Below are positions 38,170 through 47,577 of a stretch of 50,955 nucleotides of DNA, piece by piece. Positions within the stretch are counted from its first letter, which is position 1. Each line of letters begins with the position of its first letter. The translations under genes and the position numbers were made by a program. The notes under the pieces are model-generated. The model made no database searches and was not told the origin of the DNA. It saw nothing but the letters and a program-made list of their open reading frames with translations. This DNA is from an uncultured beta proteobacterium (GTDB lineage: Bacteria > Pseudomonadota > Gammaproteobacteria > Burkholderiales > Burkholderiaceae_C), in the NCBI GenBank assembly GCA_903828665.1, contig CAIKMZ010000142.1, positions 1-50,955 of the forward strand, in the 5' to 3' direction.

Positions 38170-39080
38170 GACTGGCACTGCTGGCCGCCGCCGCCACCGG
38201 CGTGCAGGTTGGCGCGGCCATCGTGGCCTCGCGCATGGTGGTCGCCGAGGTGCCGCCGCTGACGCTGGCCATGCTGCGCTACGGCATCGGCTTTCTCTGC
38301 CTGCTGCCCTTCGTATTCAAACCATGGAACCGCACGCCCGCGGACGGTTCACACCGGGCCGCCTTGCGCCGCTTGCCCGTGCACGACGTGCTGGCCATGG
38401 CAGCGCTGGGGCTGGGGCAGTTCGCGATCCTGATCGCGCTGCTCAACTTCGGCCTGCAATCGGTCGGTGCCGCGCAGGCGGCGCTGATCTTCAGCCTGTT
38501 TCCGCTGTTGACACTGCTGCTGTCGGCCGGGCTCGGACACGAGGCCATCAGCTTGCGCCTGCTGCTCGGCGTGCTGCTCTCGATCAGCGGCGTCGCGCTG
38601 TCGATGGCGCCCAAGCTGATGCACGTCGGCGCCGGCCCCTGGTGGGGCGAACTCGCGGTGCTGGCCAGTGCCGCAGTCGGTGCCGGTTGCAGCGTTTTCT
38701 ATCGCCCCTACCTACAGCGCTACCCGACGCTGCAGGTCAGCGCCTTCGCCATGCTGGCCTCGGTGCTGTTCCTGGCGCTGCTGGCGCTGCATGAAGGCTG
38801 GCCCGCGCGCGTGACGCAGCTGCTGCCACAGACCTGGGGTGTCGTGTTCTTCATCGGCGCTTCCAGCGGCATCGGCTACTTCCTGTGGCTGTACGCGCTC
38901 AAGCATGAATCGCCGACCCGCGTCACGATCTTTCTGGCGCTCAATCCGCTGACCGCCGCCGTGCTCGGCGCGCTGCTGCTGTACGAGCCATTCGACCTCT
39001 GGCTGCTCGGCGCCATTGTCCTGATCGCAGCAGGGCTGTGGCTGGCGACGCGCACGCGCAAGGCGACTGCGCAGCGATAA
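38166..39080 (+). CDS. EamA/DMT-family transporter
   Basis: The 304-residue membrane protein starts from a GTG at 38166 that overlaps the stop of the acetyltransferase gene. It has about ten hydrophobic segments arranged as two EamA repeats. The first begins VRLALLAAAATGVQVGAAIVASRMV, and the second contains GELAVLASAAVGAGCSVFYRPYLQRY. GIGYFLWLYALKHESPTRVTIFLALNPLTAAVLGALLLYE is the family's typical C-terminal repeat. It exports or imports metabolites; the substrate is unknown. Coupling with a GNAT enzyme suggests the two may act on the same compound, which is inference. Confidence 0.85.
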   Translation: MRLALLAAAATGVQVGAAIVASRMVVAEVPPLTLAMLRYGIGFLCLLPFVFKPWNRTPADGSHRAALRRLPVHDVLAMAALGLGQFAILIALLNFGLQSVGAAQAALIFSLFPLLTLLLSAGLGHEAISLRLLLGVLLSISGVALSMAPKLMHVGAGPWWGELAVLASAAVGAGCSVFYRPYLQRYPTLQVSAFAMLASVLFLALLALHEGWPARVTQLLPQTWGVVFFIGASSGIGYFLWLYALKHESPTRVTIFLALNPLTAAVLGALLLYEPFDLWLLGAIVLIAAGLWLATRTRKATAQR

Positions 39081-39087
39081 TCGCCGC

Positions 39088-39711
39088 ATGCCCGAAAGCC
39101 CCCTTTCCCACCCCGGCAACAACGCTGCGCCGGACCGTCCGCGCCCGCACTCGGTCTCCGATCTGTTCTGGTCCTTCACCTGGCTGGCGCTGCAGGGCTT
39201 CGGCGGCGTCGTCGCCATCGTGCAGCGCGAAATGGTGGAGAAGAAACAGTGGCTCACGCGCGAGGAATTCGTCGAGGACTGGGCCGTGGCGCAGATCCTG
39301 CCGGGACCGAACGTGGTCAACCTCTCGCTGATGATCGGCGACCGCTACTTCGGCATGCGCGGCGCGCTGATGGCGCTGGCGGGCATGCTGGGCATTCCGC
39401 TGCTGCTTGTGCTGGCGCTGGCCGCCATCCTTTCCAACACCACCGATATTCCCGGCATCCAGGGCGCGCTGCGCGGCATGGGCGCCGTCGCCGCCGGCCT
39501 GTTCACCGCCACCGGCATCAGGCTGATCGGCGCGCTCAAGAGCAACGTCATGGGCAAGCTCGCCTGCACGATGCTCGCGCTGGCCACCTTCGTCGCGGTG
39601 GCGCTGCTGCGCGTGCCGCTGATATGGGTGCTGCTGATCATCGGCGGGCTGGCCTTCGCCTGGGCCTACCGGCAACTCAGGCGTGTGCGCGCGCCGCAGG
39701 GCGCGGCATGA
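39088..39711 (+). CDS. Chromate transporter, first half (CHR family)
   Basis: The 207-residue membrane protein belongs to the short-chain CHR family. It has SDLFWSFTWLALQGFGGVVAIVQREMVEKKQWLTREEFVEDWAVAQILPGPNVVNL, including the conserved FGG and PGPN motifs, then two or three further membrane helices. Long ChrA proteins are about 400 residues and contain two such halves; here they are separate genes and probably form a heterodimer. The pair expels chromate or moves a related anion. The stop overlaps the next start as ATGA. Confidence 0.87.
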   Translation: MPESPLSHPGNNAAPDRPRPHSVSDLFWSFTWLALQGFGGVVAIVQREMVEKKQWLTREEFVEDWAVAQILPGPNVVNLSLMIGDRYFGMRGALMALAGMLGIPLLLVLALAAILSNTTDIPGIQGALRGMGAVAAGLFTATGIRLIGALKSNVMGKLACTMLALATFVAVALLRVPLIWVLLIIGGLAFAWAYRQLRRVRAPQGAA

Positions 39712-40304
39712 TCATCACGCTGCACGCCGTGGACTGGCTGGCGCTGCTGGGCCATTTCCTGTCGCTCTCGCTGCTCGCCGTGGGCGGCGCCATCACCACC
39801 GCACCCGACATGCACCGCTACCTGGTGACGCAGCAGCACTGGCTCAGCGACGCCCAGTTCAACTCCTCGATAGCGCTGGCGCAGGCCGCGCCCGGGCCCA
39901 ACGTGCTGTTCATTGCGCTGTTTGGCTGGAACGTCGGCATCAACGCCGGCGGCGGTCTGGCGGCCGGCTACCATGCCTGGCCCTACGCGGCGCTGGGCGT
40001 GATGTGCGCCATGATCGGCATCTTGGTGCCGAGCACGACGCTGACCTTCGCCGCCGCGCGCTGGGGCCACCAGAACCGCGAGCTGCGTCCGGTGCGCGCC
40101 TTCAAGCAGGGCATGGCGCCGATCGTGATCGCGCTGCTGATCGCCACCGGCTGGATCCTGTCGGCCAATCAGGGCACATTCGCCAACAGCTGGCCGCTGT
40201 GGCTGCTCACGATCGTGACGGCTCTGCTGGTCTGGCGCACGCGCATCCACATGCTGTGGCTGCTCGCGGCCGGCGGCGTGCTGGGCTGGTTCGGCTGGAT
40301 CTAA
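39708..40304 (+). CDS. Chromate transporter, second half (CHR family)
   Basis: The 198-residue membrane protein is the partner of the gene before it. It has LLGHFLSLSLLAVGGAITTAPDMHRYLVTQQHWLSDAQFNSSIALAQAAPGPNVLF, keeping the VGG and PGPN motifs, then helices up to GVLGWFGWI. The two halves share topology but are diverged, as in other two-gene CHR systems. Its stop codon overlaps the stop codon of the convergent patatin gene (CTAA, 40301-40304). Confidence 0.87.
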   Translation: MIITLHAVDWLALLGHFLSLSLLAVGGAITTAPDMHRYLVTQQHWLSDAQFNSSIALAQAAPGPNVLFIALFGWNVGINAGGGLAAGYHAWPYAALGVMCAMIGILVPSTTLTFAAARWGHQNRELRPVRAFKQGMAPIVIALLIATGWILSANQGTFANSWPLWLLTIVTALLVWRTRIHMLWLLAAGGVLGWFGWI

Positions 40305-41431
40305 ACGGGGTCCGCCTTGCGCGTCACCGGCACGCGCATGTCGTCTAGGTAATCGCGCTCGATGTTGACGGTGCAGGCGACGCCAAGCGAGTTGAAATGC
40401 CGACCGAGCCAGGCGCGTGCGTGGGAGCGGCCCAGGTCGCGCAGCGTATGGATCAGGCTGGCGCTGGTCGATGACTTGGTGGCGGCCGAGAACGCCTCGA
40501 GTTCCTCGCCGCCGTCGATGCGGTGCAGGAGCACATCCTTGTAGTGCGCCGGATCGAGCTTGCCGGCGGCGAGCAGGCGCTTGACGAAATCGATGGCGCG
40601 CATCTCGGCGATCAGGCCGGCGTTGAACGTGACCTCGTTGATGCGGTTCATGATCTGGGCGCTGTCGGTCGGCAAGGCGTCGCGCTTGATCGGGTTGATC
40701 TGCACCAGCACGATGTCGCGACTGGCGCAGTTGTAGATCAGCGGGTGGATGGCGGGGTTGCCCGAGTAGCCGCCGTCCCAGAAGTGGTCGCGCTCGATCT
40801 CGACCGCCTTGAACAGCATCGGCAGGCAGGCCGATGCCATGACGGCGTCGGCGCTCAGGCGTTTGCCCGAAAACACTTCGGCCTTGCCGGTGGAGACACG
40901 CGTAGCCACGACAAAGACCGTGGGTGCGGGCAGGCGGGCCAGGGCCTCGAAATCGATCTGGCTTTCCAGAAATCGGCGCAAGGGGTTGATGTCGAAGGGG
41001 TTGCTCTGGTACGGCGACATAGTGCTGGTCCAGAAGCTCGTCATGGCGTTGCTCCAGGTCTCGCTCGCCGACGCCGCCCCGCCGATCTGACCGAACAGGA
41101 TCTCGAAGGGCGCGCGCTGCGCCTCCGACAGCGCGCCCATCTGCACGATGCCCTCCCAGAAGCTGGCGAGCGCCGCGCGCGCGGCCTCGCGCGGGTCAGC
41201 CTTGGCCTTGCCGTGCACCTGCGCAAACCCTTGCGCCAGCGCCACCGCGTTCATGGCGCCGGCGCTGGTGCCGCTGATGCCTTCGATGGCAACGCGCCCG
41301 TCTTCCAGCAGCAGGTCGAGCACGCCCCAGGTGAAGGCGCCGTGCGAGCCGCCGCCCTGCAGCGCGAGGTTGACGGCGGGCCGCTGCGGATCTGAAGCAG
41401 GCGCCGGAGAATGGCCGGGTGCGCTAGTCAT
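40301..41431 (-). CDS. Patatin-like phospholipase
   Basis: The 376-residue protein has the oxyanion GGGSHG (26-31), the nucleophile GTSAG (Ser56 within, 54-58), and the catalytic Asp in DGGYSGNP, the complete Ser-Asp dyad of patatins. No signal peptide is visible; the N-terminus is a Pro/Ala-rich linker. It should be a lipid acyl hydrolase; the IHPLIYNCASRDIVLVQINP segment and C-terminal helices match bacterial patatins of the RssA type. Whether it is a toxin or housekeeping lipase cannot be told. Its start overlaps the end of the nitroreductase gene by 8 bp. Confidence 0.88.
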   Translation of the reverse strand: MTSAPGHSPAPASDPQRPAVNLALQGGGSHGAFTWGVLDLLLEDGRVAIEGISGTSAGAMNAVALAQGFAQVHGKAKADPREAARAALASFWEGIVQMGALSEAQRAPFEILFGQIGGAASASETWSNAMTSFWTSTMSPYQSNPFDINPLRRFLESQIDFEALARLPAPTVFVVATRVSTGKAEVFSGKRLSADAVMASACLPMLFKAVEIERDHFWDGGYSGNPAIHPLIYNCASRDIVLVQINPIKRDALPTDSAQIMNRINEVTFNAGLIAEMRAIDFVKRLLAAGKLDPAHYKDVLLHRIDGGEELEAFSAATKSSTSASLIHTLRDLGRSHARAWLGRHFNSLGVACTVNIERDYLDDMRVPVTRKADPV

Positions 41432-42086
41432 ACCAGCTCACGAACTCGTCCAGGCTGGCCCGCGCGCTGCGGTAGCTGTTGAGCCGGGCATCTGGGTCGG
41501 GGTAGCCGAGCGAGATGCCGAGCATCAGCCGCTTGTGCGCGGGCACGCCCAGGAACGCTCGCACCGCATCCGGGTAGTGCGTCAGCGAGGCCTGCAGACA
41601 GGTGCCCAGCCCCGCGCCATGCGCGGCCAGCGCCAGGGTCTGCGTGAACAGCCCGAGGTCGAAGGTGGACCACTCGCTCAGGGACTTGTCCAGCCACAGG
41701 AACAGGACGCAGGGCGCGCCGAAGAACTGGTAGTTCATGAGGCGCAGACCATTGCGTGCCGCGGCGTCGTCGCGCTCGACCTGCAGCGTCTTGAAGCGCC
41801 GGGCGTTGTGCTCGGCGGCGCGGCGTTCGCATGGCGCCGGCCATTGCAGCGGCGCAGCGACCTCGGATTGGCCCGGTGCCGGCGCCGCGGCCAGGTCATG
41901 CAGGATTGTGCTCAGCCGGTCCCGTTTGGCGCCGGTGACGACCGACACCTCCCAGGGCTGCGTGTTGGTGTAGGACGGGCTGCGACCGGCCAATTCAAGG
42001 ACCTGGCGCAACAGCGCCGCTGGGATGGGGGTGGGCTTGAAACCGCGCACGCTGCTGCGGGTCGCGATGCCTTCTGTCAATTCCAT
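41424..42086 (-). CDS. Nitroreductase-family flavoprotein
   Basis: The 220-residue protein begins with the FMN-binding ATRSSVRGFKPTPIP, followed by RSPSYTNTQPWEVSVVTG (SPS-x-NxQPW motif), LFLWLDKSL.., AHGAGLGTCLQASLTHYPDAV, and LMLGISLGYPDPDARLN. This is the usual order of the NfsA/NfnB-type nitroreductases. It reduces quinones, nitro compounds or similar with NAD(P)H through FMN. The real substrate is unknown. It is upstream of patatin with an 8-bp overlap. Confidence 0.87.
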   Translation of the reverse strand: MELTEGIATRSSVRGFKPTPIPAALLRQVLELAGRSPSYTNTQPWEVSVVTGAKRDRLSTILHDLAAAPAPGQSEVAAPLQWPAPCERRAAEHNARRFKTLQVERDDAAARNGLRLMNYQFFGAPCVLFLWLDKSLSEWSTFDLGLFTQTLALAAHGAGLGTCLQASLTHYPDAVRAFLGVPAHKRLMLGISLGYPDPDARLNSYRSARASLDEFVSWYD

Positions 42087-42208
42087 GCCGGATACTCCAA
42101 AGTAGCACCGGGATAGCTTAACAGCGCACTGCGGCGCACCCGCCCCGACCGGCGCAGGCGGGGCAGACCGATAATCACGGGTTGATCCATGCCTGCGAAA
42201 GAACCAAT

Positions 42209-43240
42209 ATGTCCACCACCATTCCCGTCACACTGATCCCCGGCGACGGAATCGGCCCCGAAATCGTCGACGCCACGCTGGTCGCGCTCGACGCCCTGGG
42301 CGCCCCCTTCGAATGGGACCGCCAGATCGCCGGCCTGGGCGGCATCAAGACCGCCGGCGACCCCCTGCCCGCCGCCACGCTCGACAGCATCCGGCGCACC
42401 CGGCTCGCCCTCAAGGGCCCGCTGGAGACACCCTCGGGCGGCGGCTACCGCTCCTCGAACGTGCGCCTGCGCGAAGAGTTCCAGCTCTACGCCAACCTGC
42501 GCCCGGCGCGCACCATCATTCCGGGCGGTCGCTTTGACAAGATCGACCTGGTCGTGGTGCGCGAGAACCTCGAAGGCCTGTACATCGGCCACGAGCACTA
42601 CATCCCGATCGACGATGACCCGCACGCGGTCGCCATGGCCACCGGCATCAACACCCGGGCCGGCAGCCGGCGCCTGCTGGAATATGCGTTCGAGCACGCA
42701 ATCGCGACCGGGCGCAAGAAGGTCACGATCGTTCACAAGGCCAACATCATGAAGGCGCTGACCGGCCTGTTCCTGGAAACCGGCGTTGACCTGTACGAGC
42801 GCAAGTACAAGGGCCGCTTCGAGCTCGACACCGTGATCGTTGACGCCTGCGCCATGAAGCTGGTGCTCAACCCCTGGCAGTTCGACATGATCGTCACGAC
42901 CAATCTGTTCGGCGACATCCTGTCCGACCTGGTGGCCGGCCTCGTCGGCGGCCTGGGCATGGCGCCGGGCGCCAACATCGGCGCCGATGCCGCCATGTTC
43001 GAGGCCGTGCACGGCTCGGCACCCGACATCGCGGGCAAGGGCATTGCCAACCCGACCGCCCTGCTGCTGGCGGCGGCCATGATGCTCGACCACTGCAAGC
43101 TGGCGGAACTGGCCACACGCCTGCGCACGGCGATCGATGAAACGCTCAACATCGACAAGGTGCGCACCGGTGACCTCGGCGGCAGCGCCAATACCGCGGC
43201 GTTCACCAAGGCGCTGGCAAGCCGGATCCGCAACGGATGA
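42209..43240 (+). CDS. NAD-type isocitrate dehydrogenase (isocitrate/isopropylmalate family)
   Basis: The 343-residue protein starts at the ATG at 42209 ([23 protein letters not shown]). It has [20 protein letters not shown] (substrate-binding S and N plus three arginines), the K of the VHKANIMK segment, [32 protein letters not shown] (metal-binding Asp), and [20 protein letters not shown]. These features, and the length (about 340), suggest the NAD-dependent isocitrate dehydrogenase branch rather than LeuB (shorter substrate loop) or the 420-residue NADP enzyme. Homoisocitrate or tartrate dehydrogenase activity remains possible. A start at 42182 would add nine residues without evidence. Confidence 0.82.
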   Translation: MSTTIPVTLIPGDGIGPEIVDATLVALDALGAPFEWDRQIAGLGGIKTAGDPLPAATLDSIRRTRLALKGPLETPSGGGYRSSNVRLREEFQLYANLRPARTIIPGGRFDKIDLVVVRENLEGLYIGHEHYIPIDDDPHAVAMATGINTRAGSRRLLEYAFEHAIATGRKKVTIVHKANIMKALTGLFLETGVDLYERKYKGRFELDTVIVDACAMKLVLNPWQFDMIVTTNLFGDILSDLVAGLVGGLGMAPGANIGADAAMFEAVHGSAPDIAGKGIANPTALLLAAAMMLDHCKLAELATRLRTAIDETLNIDKVRTGDLGGSANTAAFTKALASRIRNG

Positions 43241-43339
43241 AATCCGGTGCATAGACCCGACCGGCACCAGAAATGGGCCGGTGTCAGTATCATCGGCCCC
43301 TCAGGGGTAAAACAAGAAGTAACAAACCGAGGCGTTGCC

Positions 43340-44134
43340 ATGATTGCCCGCAGCCTGATCTCCTTCCTGCTCGCGCTGGGCGCCATCGGCCCGGCCTGCG
43401 CCGCCGCATTCGATTGCGCGCGACCGTACACCCTGGCACTGCATGAACATGGGCTCCTGTATTCCGCCGACACCGACAGCGGCATCGACAAGGATGTGAC
43501 CGACGAGTTGATCCGGCGCAGCGGCTGCAAGGTGACAGTGAGCCTGCTTCCGCGCGCGCGCATCTGGCAGCTGATCGAATCGGGCGCGCTGGACTTCAGC
43601 CTGTCTGGCATCAGCAACGCGGAACGTGAACGCTACGCCGGCTTCGCCTGGTACTTCAGCAACAAGTACTACCTGCTCGTGCGCAAGGATTCGGGCGTGC
43701 AGAATTTGGCGGCTTTTGAAGGCAATGAAAGATTGCAGCTCGGCACGATCCGCAGCTTTCGCTACAGCGAAAGCGCCAACCGGCTGGTCGACCGCTTGCA
43801 GGCCGCCAACCGCCTGAACCAGTCCAGCGGCCTGGCCCCCTTGTACAAGACGCTGATGCTCAACCACATCCAGGGCATGATCATCGAGCCCTTCGATTTC
43901 CCCGCGCTCGAAGCCAAGGCGATCCGCGACAGCACCAGCATCGTCGAATTCAACGATCCATCCGTGCCGCACGGCCTGATCATGTCGAAGAGGTCGCTCG
44001 CACCGGCCGAACAGGCGCAGTGGCGCGCGCTGATCGACGGCATGCGCCGCGACGGCAGCATGCGCCGCATCTTCGACAAGTACTTCAAGCCCGAACTGGC
44101 GGCCTCCATGCTTGATTTCCAGCCGCCACTGTGA
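43340..44134 (+). CDS. Periplasmic solute-binding protein (SBP_bac_3-like)
   Basis: This 264-residue protein starts at the ATG at 43340 with GAGG eight bases upstream, giving the signal peptide [23 protein letters not shown]. The mature part has the type-II periplasmic-binding fold: [71 protein letters not shown], and [18 protein letters not shown] at the end. No ABC permease or ATPase gene is adjacent; instead the next gene overlaps by 4 bp and encodes a cyclase with a periplasmic sensor domain. It may therefore act as a sensing partner. Ligand unknown. Confidence 0.82.
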   Translation: MIARSLISFLLALGAIGPACAAAFDCARPYTLALHEHGLLYSADTDSGIDKDVTDELIRRSGCKVTVSLLPRARIWQLIESGALDFSLSGISNAERERYAGFAWYFSNKYYLLVRKDSGVQNLAAFEGNERLQLGTIRSFRYSESANRLVDRLQAANRLNQSSGLAPLYKTLMLNHIQGMIIEPFDFPALEAKAIRDSTSIVEFNDPSVPHGLIMSKRSLAPAEQAQWRALIDGMRRDGSMRRIFDKYFKPELAASMLDFQPPL

Positions 44135-45711
44135 CCCCCGAGCGTGAACCGAAGGCAGGTGCGAACCTGCTCCTGCTGTTGCCCTGGCTGATTCTTGTCG
44201 CCATGCTCGGCCTGACCTGGGTCGTCTGGGATCTCGAACGCACGAGCACGCGCAAGGAGTTGCGATCCGAGTTTGACTTCGCCCTGCGCGAGACCGTGAA
44301 CCGCATCGAGCAGCGTGTCGCCTCCTACGAGCAGATGCTGCGCGGCGTCCAGGGTTTGCTGACCACGACCGATCTGACGAACCGCAAGGCGATTCATGAT
44401 TATGTCGATACGCTGCAGCTCGATGCCAATTTTTCCGGCATCCAGATCGTCGGCATCGCCCAGCGCGTTGCTGCGCAGGACCGCGCGGCGCATGTGGCGG
44501 CTATGCAGCGGCTCGGCAATCCGGACTACACGATTCATCCGGAGAGCCGCAACGACATGCATGTGCTGGTCATTCAGCGCGAGCCGTACGCCGGGCTCAA
44601 CATGGCGCCGATCGGCCTGGACATCTGGCCCGATCCGGTGCGACGGCTCGCGCTGGAGAAAGCGCGCGATACGAGCCTGGCGGCGATCACCAGCAAGGTT
44701 CATCTCTCGATCGATACCGAGGCCGAGGCGCCGTCGAGCTTCCTCATGTACCTGCCCGTCTATGCGCCGGACCAACCGCACAACACGGTGGCCCAGCGGC
44801 GCGCTCACCTGATCGGCTGGATTTATGCGGGCTTTCACATGAACGACTTCATGGCCAGCCTGTACGGCAAGCAGTCGCCGGGTCTGGCGCTGTCGATCTA
44901 CGACGACGTCAACCCGTCGCCGTCCGCCCTGCTCTACCGCACGGGGGACGACAGCCCCGGGCGCCTGCCCGGCAGCGCCCCGCCACTGACGGCGACCGAG
45001 TACCTGGTCGTCGCCGGCCACACCTGGACCCTGTCGCTGAGCACGCAGAGCGAATTCGAAAGCCGCTTTGGCCGCAATGCAGCGGCCGTGATCGCCGTGG
45101 CCGGCGCGGGCCTGAGCGGTTCGCTGGCGCTGCTGGTCTGGTTCATGATCACGGGCCGCGCGCGCGCCTTGCGCCTGGCCGCGGAAATGACCGAGGAACT
45201 GCGTCACATGGCGCAGCACGACAGCCTGACCAAGCTGCCCAATCGGGCCCTGTTCAGCGACCGCCTGAATCAGGAACTGGCGCGCGCCCGGCGCAACGGC
45301 GATCACTGCGCGCTGATGTTTCTTGATCTCGACGAGTTCAAGATCATCAACGACAGCTTCGGCCACGCGGTGGGCGATGAACTGCTGCGCGAGGTGGCGC
45401 AGCGGCTGCAACTGGCCGTGCGCGCCACCGATACGGTGGCGCGCCTGGGCGGCGACGAGTTCGTCGTCCTGATGCCGGAATTGCAGGAGTCGGGCGCGGC
45501 GCTCGGCCTGGCCGAGAAGATCCGCAGCGCGCTGCACGCCCCGTTCCTGGTCAATGGCCATACGCTGAGCATTTCCTGCAGCCTGGGCGTCGCCATTTTT
45601 CCCGACAACGGCGACGATGAAATTTCACTCACCAAAAGCGCTGACGACGCCATGTACCGCGCCAAGGACGGCGGCGGCGACAGCGTGCGCATCGGTCACT
45701 TGGCGGTTTGA
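44131..45711 (+). CDS. CHASE-domain diguanylate cyclase (GGDEF)
   Basis: The 526-residue inner-membrane protein has TM1 at about 13-31, a periplasmic CHASE domain at about 75-270 (SFSGIQIVGIAQRV-like core, HPESRNDMHVLVIQREP, GLDIWPDPVRR), and TM2 at about 318-342. A cytoplasmic GGDEF domain follows, with HDSLTKLPNRALFSDRLNQ, intact GGDEF at 440-444 and the product-inhibition I-site RATD at 431-434, exactly five residues before it. It should make c-di-GMP from GTP. There is no EAL domain. It starts with GTG overlapping the solute-binding protein's stop (GTGA), so the two are coupled. Confidence 0.92.
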   Translation: MTPEREPKAGANLLLLLPWLILVAMLGLTWVVWDLERTSTRKELRSEFDFALRETVNRIEQRVASYEQMLRGVQGLLTTTDLTNRKAIHDYVDTLQLDANFSGIQIVGIAQRVAAQDRAAHVAAMQRLGNPDYTIHPESRNDMHVLVIQREPYAGLNMAPIGLDIWPDPVRRLALEKARDTSLAAITSKVHLSIDTEAEAPSSFLMYLPVYAPDQPHNTVAQRRAHLIGWIYAGFHMNDFMASLYGKQSPGLALSIYDDVNPSPSALLYRTGDDSPGRLPGSAPPLTATEYLVVAGHTWTLSLSTQSEFESRFGRNAAAVIAVAGAGLSGSLALLVWFMITGRARALRLAAEMTEELRHMAQHDSLTKLPNRALFSDRLNQELARARRNGDHCALMFLDLDEFKIINDSFGHAVGDELLREVAQRLQLAVRATDTVARLGGDEFVVLMPELQESGAALGLAEKIRSALHAPFLVNGHTLSISCSLGVAIFPDNGDDEISLTKSADDAMYRAKDGGGDSVRIGHLAV

Positions 45712-45747
45712 ACCCGGCGTGAAGCGCTGCTGCCTGCGGGAGCGGCC

Positions 45748-46983
45748 TCACTCGAGTCCGGTCGGCGGCGCGGCGCGTGACCAGTGGCGTGCCACCATGA
45801 GTTGCAGCAGCACCGCCAGCACACCGTTGATGCAGAGCGCCTCGCGAATGCCCAGGGCCGCCACCGACAGGCCGGTCAGCAAACCGCCCAGCGCCATGCC
45901 GCCGCGCATCGCCAGCATGAACAGGCTCACGGTCTGACCGCGCAGTCGGGGCGAGGCACTGACCTGCAGCATGGAATTGGCCGACGCGTTGCTCAGCGTC
46001 ATGGCAGCACCGGCCACGACAAACAGCGCCGGCAAGCCCCAGGTGCTGCGGTTCCATGCCGAGAACACCAGCACCACGCCAAAGGTGATCGCAAAGACCG
46101 AGCTCAAGGTCCTGCGGTCCCGCCCTTGTCCGACACCAAGCAGCCCGATGCCGCCGAGCAGGCCGCCGACACCGAACGCAGCCATTGCCAGGCTGAAGTG
46201 GCTGATGTCGCCATGGAAGACTTCCTTCACCAGGACCGGACAGAACACCAGCAGCGGCGCGCACAGCAGACCGCTGATGAAGACCGTCAGCAAGGCGCCG
46301 CGCTGCACCGGTTGGCGCAGCACCTCGCGCACATTCGCGTACAGCCTGTGCCACGCAAAGCCGTCGCCGGTCCCGCTGGCCCTCACGCCGCGTGGCAGGA
46401 TCCAGACCGCAACCAGAATGAACGGCAGGTAGGACGCCGCGCTCACCGCAAATGCACCGGCGGCGCCGACTCCGGCCATGAGCAAGCCGGCGACCGCCGG
46501 CCCCAGGATGCGCGACAGGTTGAATTGTGTCGAGTTCAACGCAATGCCGGTGGGGATCTGCTGCTTCTCGACGATGGTGGGCACGATCGACTGGAACGAG
46601 GGCATCGACAAGCCGTCGGTCACCCCCACCACCATGGACAGGGCGATGATCATCCAGGGCTGGACCGCACCGAACAGCAGCAACAGCACGATCAGGATCG
46701 GGCACATCATCTGCACCGACTGGAACAGCACAATGGTGCGGCGCCGGTCCCTGGCATCGGCCAGCGCCCCGCCGATCAGCGTCAAAAGAAATACCGGCGC
46801 TGCCAGCGCAAACGAATCGATCCCGAGCAGGAACGGCGAGGCGCCCAGGCTCAGCAGCAGCCAGGGCTGCGCCACCTGCTGCGCCCAGGTGCCGATGTTG
46901 GAAAGCAGACTGGCAAACCAGAACGTGCCGAAGCGCCGTGTGCACAGCAGGCGCAGCGACTCAATGAAGGCGTCCGCGTTCAT
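45748..46983 (-). CDS. MFS transporter (MFS_3/EntS-like)
   Basis: The 411-residue protein has about 12 hydrophobic segments. Its N-terminus, RRFGTFWFASLLSNIGTWAQQVAQPWLLL, and the FLLTLIGGALADARDRRRTIVLFQ loop place it in the MFS_3 group of putative exporters. ALNSTQFNLSRILGPAVAGLLM and a C-terminal ASPRLRGQTVSLFMLAMRGGMALGGLLTG support this. The substrate is unknown; relatives export siderophores or drugs. It is convergent with the cyclase gene and 54 bp downstream of the GFA-family gene on the same strand. Confidence 0.85.
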   Translation of the reverse strand: MNADAFIESLRLLCTRRFGTFWFASLLSNIGTWAQQVAQPWLLLSLGASPFLLGIDSFALAAPVFLLTLIGGALADARDRRRTIVLFQSVQMMCPILIVLLLLFGAVQPWMIIALSMVVGVTDGLSMPSFQSIVPTIVEKQQIPTGIALNSTQFNLSRILGPAVAGLLMAGVGAAGAFAVSAASYLPFILVAVWILPRGVRASGTGDGFAWHRLYANVREVLRQPVQRGALLTVFISGLLCAPLLVFCPVLVKEVFHGDISHFSLAMAAFGVGGLLGGIGLLGVGQGRDRRTLSSVFAITFGVVLVFSAWNRSTWGLPALFVVAGAAMTLSNASANSMLQVSASPRLRGQTVSLFMLAMRGGMALGGLLTGLSVAALGIREALCINGVLAVLLQLMVARHWSRAAPPTGLE

Positions 46984-47037
46984 GGCGTCCGACTCAGAAT
47001 GGGTCCGCGCAATGGAGCCGGCCGGCGGCGATCATCA

Positions 47038-47460
47038 TCAACCGGGCGCCGCCCCCTGCATGAAGCTGGCAACACCCTCAGGAATCGCAACCCAGGGCTG
47101 CTTCGACTGCACCCAGATGTGCCGGTCGATCGCGAACCAGTCGGTCTCGTCGAAGGTGCCGGCGGCGATGCTGATGATGCCGGGGCGAAGCTCGGCGGTA
47201 TGCGCGACGGTGGTGCCGCAGGCCGGACAAAAGCGCATGCGCAACCAGCGGCCGCTTTCATCCGAACGGTGCTCGCATTCGCTGGTCTGCCCCTGCAGGA
47301 ACTCGACCGCCGGCGCGTCAAAGGACGCAATGATGGCGAAGGCGCTGGCCAGCCGGCGCTGGCAGAACCTGCAATGGCAGACCGTGCTGAAAAGCGGCTT
47401 GCCGACAACGCGGTAGCGGACGGCGCCGCAGGCGCAGCCGCCACAGTGGCTCTCGATCAA
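47038..47460 (-). CDS. GFA-family zinc-binding protein
   Basis: The 140-residue protein has the GFA/CENP-V fold signature: HCGGCACGAVRYRV, the second cluster VCHCRFCQRRLASAF, and the late CPACGT, a set of Cys ligands for structural and catalytic zincs. The family is named after glutathione-dependent formaldehyde-activating enzyme, but few members have a proven activity, and none can be inferred here. A divergent DUF488 gene begins 118 bp upstream. Confidence 0.85.
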   Translation of the reverse strand: MIESHCGGCACGAVRYRVVGKPLFSTVCHCRFCQRRLASAFAIIASFDAPAVEFLQGQTSECEHRSDESGRWLRMRFCPACGTTVAHTAELRPGIISIAAGTFDETDWFAIDRHIWVQSKQPWVAIPEGVASFMQGAAPG

Positions 47461-47577
47461 TTTGAACTCCAGGACTTGAGTAGTTGGATTGCAAGAGTCT
47501 CATTGTGGCAGCTTGGTTCGCCCGCCATTGGCAGCGAAAATGGCGCAACTGAAATTCATACACCGGAGGTGGCAACC

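Noticed and set aside
45784..47577. Long plus-strand frame running through the MFS and GFA genes into the DUF488 gene
   Set aside because: Low-complexity His/Gln/Arg-rich translation antisense to real genes; only the part from 47578 has a ribosome site and family motifs.
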